From: Tetrapyrgos nigripes
Taxonomy: Eukaryota > Basidiomycota > Agaricomycetes > Agaricales > Campanellaceae
Direction: 5' to 3'
DNA: 64,000 nt
Assembly (NCBI GenBank): GCA_013368315.1
Contig: JAACJM010000094.1
Span: 124,001 to 188,000, forward strand
Shown here: in pieces, positions 58,404-64,000 of the stretch
How the letters are laid out: each line of letters begins with the position of its first letter
Numbering within the stretch: the first letter of the stretch is position 1
Translations under genes and position numbers: made by a program
The notes under the pieces: model-generated
Database searches by the model: none
What the model was told of the DNA's origin: nothing
What the model saw: only the letters and a program-made list of their open reading frames with translations

Positions 58404-61226
58404 TCATTGAGACTCCATTTTGTTCAGAGCTTCTTCACACATCTCTACATCTTCTTGCAGCTCTCCAGCAAATGCAAAAAGATCCCTAGCTTCCTGAATC
58501 TTTTTTGTAGCCTCAGTAAAATCACCCATGTCTTTTAAAAGTGAGCCCAAATAATAGAGACACCATCCCGTAACACGATGAGCTGGGGACTGAAGCTGAG
58601 AGTAAGATCCCAATCCATCCAAGAAAGCTTGCTTTGCCAGCTCGTATTGACCCATTTTTCCATATATAACTCCTGATACTGTCAAACAGTAACCCATCTC
58701 TTTAACATCATTCATATCGGAATAAATTTCATATGCTTGATGGATGAATGAAAGAGCCTCATCCAATTGGGCCTGATTGCTCAGTGTCAGTCCCAGAACT
58801 TGCAGGCATTCTGCAGTACCACCCTGATCTCCTATGCTCTGGTACAGATCCTTGGCTTCAGACAGTGTTTCTCTTGCCTGAGTATGATTGTCTTGCAACC
58901 TGTAAATGTCCCCCAGATTCCACAGGCATTGCGCAATACCATTCTGACTTCCTATGCTTTGGTACAGATCCTTGGCCTCTGACAATGCTTCTTTTGCCTC
59001 ACTATATTGGGATTGCATCCTATAAATATTCCCCTGGCTCCGCAAGCAGTTTGCAGTACCCATCTGACTTCCTATACTCTGGTACACAAATCTGGCTTCT
59101 GACAGTGTTTTTGTTGCCTCACTGTATCTGGATTGCATCCTGTAAATCTCCACTAGGCTCCACAAGCAGTCTGCAGTACCCCTCTGATTTCCTATGCTCT
59201 GGAATAAAATTCTGGCCTCTGAGAGTGTTTCAACTGCCTCACTATATTTGGTTTGCATCCGATAAATGTTACCCAGACTCCACAAGCAATTTGCAATCCC
59301 CTCCTTGCTGCCTATCTTCTCACAGTGAGATTTGGCTTCTAATAGCAGTGGTGATGCCTCATTGTATCTGCTTTGCAATCTGTAAATGTCACCCATCTTC
59401 CACAGGCAATTTGCTGCCTGATATTCATTGTTGAGAGCTTGAAACTTGACTCTAGCTTCTGTCAAAAATTTTGTAGCATTACTGTACTTGTCAACATCAT
59501 AATATTTTTTCCCCAGAGTTTGAAGACACTGCGCAGCCTTTTCATGTCCTCCTTCACCAAGATATTGTGAAAATATCTTAAAAAGATTCAAAGTGTGTAA
59601 GTCCAAATCCTCCCTTAGTTTTGTATCGCTTGATATCATTTCCGTGATTCCCATATAAAATACCTCAATCTGGTTACGGAAGATGTCTGAGATATTGTAT
59701 CTTGCAGAAATATATTCTCTGACTGGTGCTAGCATCATGAGTGCACCACTTTTTTCAAGCACAAGTGAGCAATCCAGTAATTGAAATGCTTTGATTTCTG
59801 GCTCAGAAACATCAGGCAACAGCCTGCTCAGTGTTTGGTTCCAGTCAGGTACACCATTTGGCAGGTATGACAATGCTCCCAAAAGATCTTTTGCAGCTGG
59901 ATCAAGTAGTCTGACAGATAATTCTATGGAAAATTCCACATTTGTCAGTTTTCCTGGCTGTGTTCCAGACTCTGAAAGTATTTTAGTCTTCAACTCATTC
60001 CATCTCCTGAGCAAATTCTCTAGACTAATCTTTCTTGCAAGCTGGGCTATGAGTCTGATTGCCAGAGGAACACAGTCCAATTGTTCATTAAGATGATCTA
60101 TTTTTCCAGAATTATCCTCTGTTTTGATCTTTCTGGAAATCTCGTAGAATGCTTCTCTAGCAGCTTCTCTTGATAGCACTGGAATCTGAGATTCTCCAAG
60201 TATCTTCCATGTAATGTCTCCTGGCCCTTCCATGCCTCTCATGGTGACAATGAGAGTAACACAGCTGAAATGCATGATCTTTTCAATAAAATGCTTGACC
60301 TCTGTTCTTACATCCTTGTGATTCCAAGGTGTTTCAAAATTATCAAAGATGAAAAGAAGAGGGGTCTGATTGACTTGCAGATAACCATATAAGATGTCAT
60401 GCTGGCTTTTTCCTTCCTGCATCTGTAACCCTAATACTTGAATGAGGCCTTGAATAAGACCATTGTGATCCTCCAGAATGTCACAAGGCAAGAAATGGAA
60501 CTTCTGAAACTTTTCCTGAACTTCTGGTGTATGGCTGATGACAAGTGCAAGAGATGTTTTCCCAATTCCTCCTGGTCCAAGAATTGCCAAATGGTTTTGG
60601 CCTCTTCTGCAGAGAATTTCAATGCCTTCATTGACAAGATCATTCCTTCCCGTGAAAATCTTGGGTGGTGGAGGTGTTGCAAAGTGGATAGTGCTTTTAA
60701 ATCAAGTTCTTGGTGACTTCAAAACTGAAAATACAGATCTCTTACTCATATGTGATTCTCTGAGTCTGAAGTCAGAGGTGGATAAGAATATGAGCTTGAA
60801 AGATGTAACATATATTTCACATTCATATACCTTCTGAGTGGATTGAGGCTGAGATACACCTATCAATGTAATTCTGCCTGAGTTACTCATGACCCTGGTA
60901 TATCAATGCTTACCTATCATGTTGTTGTTGATTACAGAATTATTGATTGAAAAGTGGTGTGCATCACGAAACCATTCAGTGGAAATATTTCCTTGCTCAG
61001 GAGGGTTGCTGGGCTCTTTGTTCGGAGCTGTCTCTTGGGTTTGAGTCTGTGAGCTTCCACCTGCTCCTTTCTTGCTCCCCAATAAAAGAGTCCTGAAAGC
61101 TCGGGCAAATTTGTTACAGATGCGACTGTGTCCTTTGTTGTTTTTATCCTTTTCTGACGCATCGCTGTGTCCTTGCCTTCCATAACTTGAATCTTGTCCT
61201 GAGTCTTTACCAATTCTTTCAGACAT
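58404..61226 (-). CDS. NB-ARC-TPR STAND (NLR-like) protein, intact main exon
   Basis: Signal-transducing ATPase likely acting as a cytosolic sensor. Exon 1 from the ATG at 61226 (MSERIGKDSGQDSSYG) ends at an Asn-rich motif (AHHFSINNSVINNNMIG). A small exon GRITLIGVSQPQSTQK (about 60870-60820) probably follows. The main exon starts at about 60706 (PPPPKIFTGRNDLVNEGIEI) and is open to 58404. NB-ARC: Walker A GPGGIGKTS, Walker B LLFIFDNFE, LIVTMRG sensor-1-like, PLAIRLIAQLA (GxP equivalent) and a winged-helix region (LLGALSYLPNGVPDWNQTL). At least eight tetratricopeptide repeats follow with a 40-residue period (Y.EA...LSEA..LYQSIGSQ.G.A.CLW.LG.IYR.Q), several nearly identical. No stop or frameshift was seen. 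Joining of the first exons to the main exon is uncertain by phase. Confidence 0.8.
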
Positions 61227-61799
61227 ACTGAGGGTGTATCAACCTGTAGCTGAGCAAATAAGTATGCGCATAAAAGTAAAAAGAACTAACGTGTGGAACA
61301 GATTATCGTTGTAAAGTGTCAAAGTGTCATGACACACATGGCTGGTTGATATGGCCTTCGCGCAATAGCAAAACACTTTTACACCTAAATAACTTCTCAA
61401 GGACAAAGATAAACACTGCGCACACACTTCCATTTTTGGTGAGTTTAACCTTTCCCACGTCATATAAATACAAAGCCGTTCTTCCGGTACCATACACCCT
61501 GTTCTTTCCTTCAACCTGTCAATCAATCTCTTCCAACTCAATTTCTTCTTCGCTTTCCGCCTCCACTTCCACCAGCTCGTACCCGTCCTCGCAGTCTCTC
61601 TTTTTCGTCTCGCTTCTGCAAGTCCTCCAACGCGTACCAGAGTCCGGAATCCCGACCCAGAGGAGTGATAAGGGCGGAGTCGTGCACCGTTGTAGAGGTT
61701 GCGAAGGATGTAGCCGTTGCGTGTCATTAATTGGTAAGTATTTTTGTTGGTGACATCATGAATAATAAAACGACCGTCCCAGTCCCCATCCTCATCGTG
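61227..61799. other. upstream region of the NLR-like gene; no firm gene
   Basis: A plus frame 61500-61735 (Ser-rich, then CRGCEGCSRCVSLIG) is possible but unsupported. The region probably contains the divergent promoter of the NLR-like gene. Confidence 0.3.
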
Positions 61800-63199
61800 C
61801 GGTATAGGGAAATCTGCGGGTACCCCATGCGGGTCTGCGGGTGGGCTGCGGGTACCATTAAATATTTGAGTTCAGCATTCTATGGCATACATACAAGCAT
61901 TTGTAACATAGTAGAGAGACATAAAAGTGAATATAGAGCTTGTAGATAGACTTCAACGAAGTGTAGTGAAACTCAAATGTACATGGATAAGCACAGCCAC
62001 TCACTCCCATCTGCAGTAGTCTCATTCCTAACTCGAGTATTTCTCTACAAAGCAGCTTAGATATTTTTGCCAAAAGCTTATTGCATGCACTAGAGACTAT
62101 TTCCATTCTCTGCATGCCAATATTCTATGAATTATGTACCCAAATTACCCTTAGACTTGAAATGAAGCCTGCATCAATAAAACTCTTCGTGGTTCGCAGT
62201 GTAAATGCAACATACTCATTCTAATACATCACTGAGTCAATGTTTCAAGTGTTCAATAAAGTAATTTGTTCATCCAATTCTAGAAAAGTCAAGATCAATG
62301 TGAATTCAGCCCAAGGTTTACTAGAATTTATGATAGAAATTTACTTCTACACATTGAGCATGTCAAGGTACTGGCTATTAATACAGAAGCTACAGCATTC
62401 CTTGTTTTCAAACTGTTAGATGTTGTGTGGATGTTAGTAATGCTCACGAATGGTACCCGCATGGTACCCACAGTGGCTGTGCACATGCGGGTACCCATGC
62501 GGGTACCATGCGGGTACCTATGCGGGTACTATGTTTCTTGCCTTGATGTTGTATGAGAGTCCGTTGAAGAGAATGAACGGCTATTTGCGCATACATACTA
62601 CTGTCCTGGCATGAATGAAAGCTCAGTCTCTCTGACCAAAAAAAATCCAGAAGAAATCCAAAAAAAAAATAAATAGAAAATGTCAAATCTGGCCTTAGAT
62701 TTTTTGGCTGTGATTTGTGACTGAACTGCCTTTCATGCTGGTACACTAACCTGCCTGCTAAAGTAGCATCAACAGCAGGCCGTATGATGCTTTTACCAAG
62801 CCATTTCTACAAAAAGAATATTCTATGCAACTAAGGCTATGTAACGTTGGATACTCATACTTACAAGCAGTCCCATTTGCAGAGAAGGGCAATAGTAAGT
62901 GCAGAGTGGGTCAGAAAGTGTCAATGATAGGTGATGCTGAGTCTTGCATATACCACGTAAATCCCATCATTTTTGTATGAATGATTTTACCTCAGCACGT
63001 TCTGTTCTTTGTGAAATTGCTACACAACAGACTCTGCATTTTGAAAGGACTATCTACACAATAAAAAGAGCAATTAGAAGGCTTAATCAACTAAGATTCT
63101 ACATGATAAGCAAAGGGTAATGGGTACCCGCATCACCCGCATCACCCGCATGTACCCGCTGTGTACCCGCATGGGGTACCCGCAGATTTCTGATACCCG
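61800..63199. mobile_element. element F2: 9-bp TSD, TGCGGGTACCC repeat clusters
   Basis: Inverted ends CGG(G)TAT....AAATCTGCGGGTACCCC lie at 61800 and 63199. The exact 9-bp duplication CTCATCGTG is at 61791-61799 and 63200-63208. The ATGCGGGTACC motif is clustered at the left end (61812-61856), in the interior (62449-62531) and at the right end (63120-63190). It shares with F1 the terminal AAATCTGC, the three-cluster layout and some interior sequence (ATAAGCACAGCCAC). No recognisable protein. Confidence 0.8.
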
Positions 63200-63208
63200 C
63201 TCATCGTG

Positions 63209-64000
63209 CTCGCCGGCTCACGATACAGTACGAAACAAGACAAAAGACACACAATGAAAGGACACACTCTCTCTCTCCAGGCCTTCGAAATACCAACACC
63301 AACACCACGAAACATGCTACGAGACACTGACAGAGTAACTTAAGACAAAAGGACAAAGGACAGAGGTGGCCACGACACGACACTAAGTATAACTCGTACC
63401 CCGTTTCCAATACCTCGTTACCCGTATCTGCCAATTACCCCGTGTTGCCAATCCAATCCAATCTAACCCAACTCAATCACTCAACCCAATCCAATCACCG
63501 ACACCGACACCGACACCGAGCACTGAGCACCGATCACTTGGAAGTACCTCTTACATCTTATGGCTCATTTTACGTTGTATGAAAGAAAACGAAAAGAAGA
63601 ACAAAAGGAAGACAAAGAAAAGAAAAACGAAAGAAAGAGAAAAAAACAAAGAAAAAGCCCTGTCGGAACGGCGTAAGGGGAAGAAGTAGGGAGTAGGAAA
63701 AGCAAAGAAAGAGGAGAAAACGGAGCGGCGGAAGGCAGAAGAGAGAAGCGATGAGAAGAGTAAGTAAACAGTACACATGAGATGAGGACGAGTACCGAGA
63801 TGAGTACTGAGATGAGTACTCGCAGGATGCCACACGTGACACGATACTTGGGTACTGGGCACTGACAATCCACAAAAGAGAATGAGAGGACGAGAAAGAG
63901 GACGAGTACCGTCGTGAATGAAGAAAGAAGAAAGACGAAAGAAAAACAACCTACAACCCCCAGTCCAGTGACTCCAGTCAAATCCACGCCGTTTCCGTCC
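63209..64000. repeat. purine-rich repeat related to 28430-28800; no gene
   Basis: It contains CCAATC pentamer-like repeats (63430-63500), ACCGAC repeats (63500-63530), then a GA-rich tract. A segment with CGGAACGGCG, GATGAGTAC units and ACCCCCAGTCCAGT mirrors 28460-28800. Opposite-strand frames are Phe/Ser/Leu-rich artefacts. Confidence 0.5.

Noticed and set aside
58748..59434. 228-codon plus-strand frame opposite the TPR region
   Set aside because: Antisense shadow whose periodicity mirrors the TPR repeats.
58800..59460. Regularly spaced ~120-bp DNA repeats, superficially array-like
   Set aside because: They encode the TPR units of the NB-ARC-TPR protein. They are not CRISPR, which is not expected in a fungus.
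63551..63987. Overlapping minus-strand frames resembling a membrane protein
   Set aside because: Same composition artefact. Hydrophobicity comes from T/C-rich codons in a repeat.

Overview
The window looks like a transposon-rich stretch of a fungal genome, most likely a mushroom-forming basidiomycete (Agaricomycetes). The evidence is short GT-AG introns of about 45-60 nt, a Plavaka transposase, STAND/NLR-type proteins with NB-ARC-TPR and NACHT-WD40 architecture, a DUF6533-type membrane protein, and Tf1/sushi-like chromodomain and Ty1/copia retroelements. The genus cannot be told from sequence alone. No rRNA, tRNA, CRISPR or bacterial-type feature was seen.

Layout. 1-4.4 kb holds the edge of a hypothetical gene and a Plavaka transposase (minus). 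4.8-9.7 kb is a row of non-autonomous DNA elements: a TTA-flanked MITE, two hAT-type elements with 8-bp target-site duplications (TSDs), and a 2.2 kb long-TIR element carrying two abutting mariner-type MITEs. 9.9-17.8 kb is a pogo-like element whose transposase gene is split by a 4.9 kb chromodomain gypsy element. 18-28 kb holds solo LTRs, a hAT-type MITE, relics of a hypothetical gene and of a second chromovirus, and long A/T homopolymers. 28-38 kb holds purine-rich repeats, a DUF6533-type gene, a NACHT-WD40 relic and a 761-bp solo LTR. 38.2-46 kb is a tandem duplication of an ARO8-like aminotransferase gene; copy 1 is split by an intact Tc1-like transposon and both copies lack the catalytic lysine. 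46.1-54.4 kb is a repeat interrupted by a 6.8 kb copia element and a hAT-type MITE. 54.9-64 kb holds a hypothetical gene, an intact NB-ARC-TPR gene and two related elements (55280-56555 and 61800-63199) with 9-bp TSDs and element-specific subterminal repeat clusters.

Genes likely to be functional: the NB-ARC-TPR protein, the DUF6533-type protein, the Tc1 transposase and perhaps the Plavaka transposase. Most others are broken. The nonsense mutations assigned in the retroelements and the pogo element are all explicable as C-to-T changes on one strand or the other, mostly CGA to TGA.

Two repeat copies in the window act as empty-site controls. 5122-6083 is the uninterrupted form of the repeat broken at 46.6-54.2 kb, and aminotransferase copy 2 is the uninterrupted form of the exon broken by Tc1. 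This lets the insertion history be read directly. Coordinates of multi-exon genes come from manual splice-site reading.
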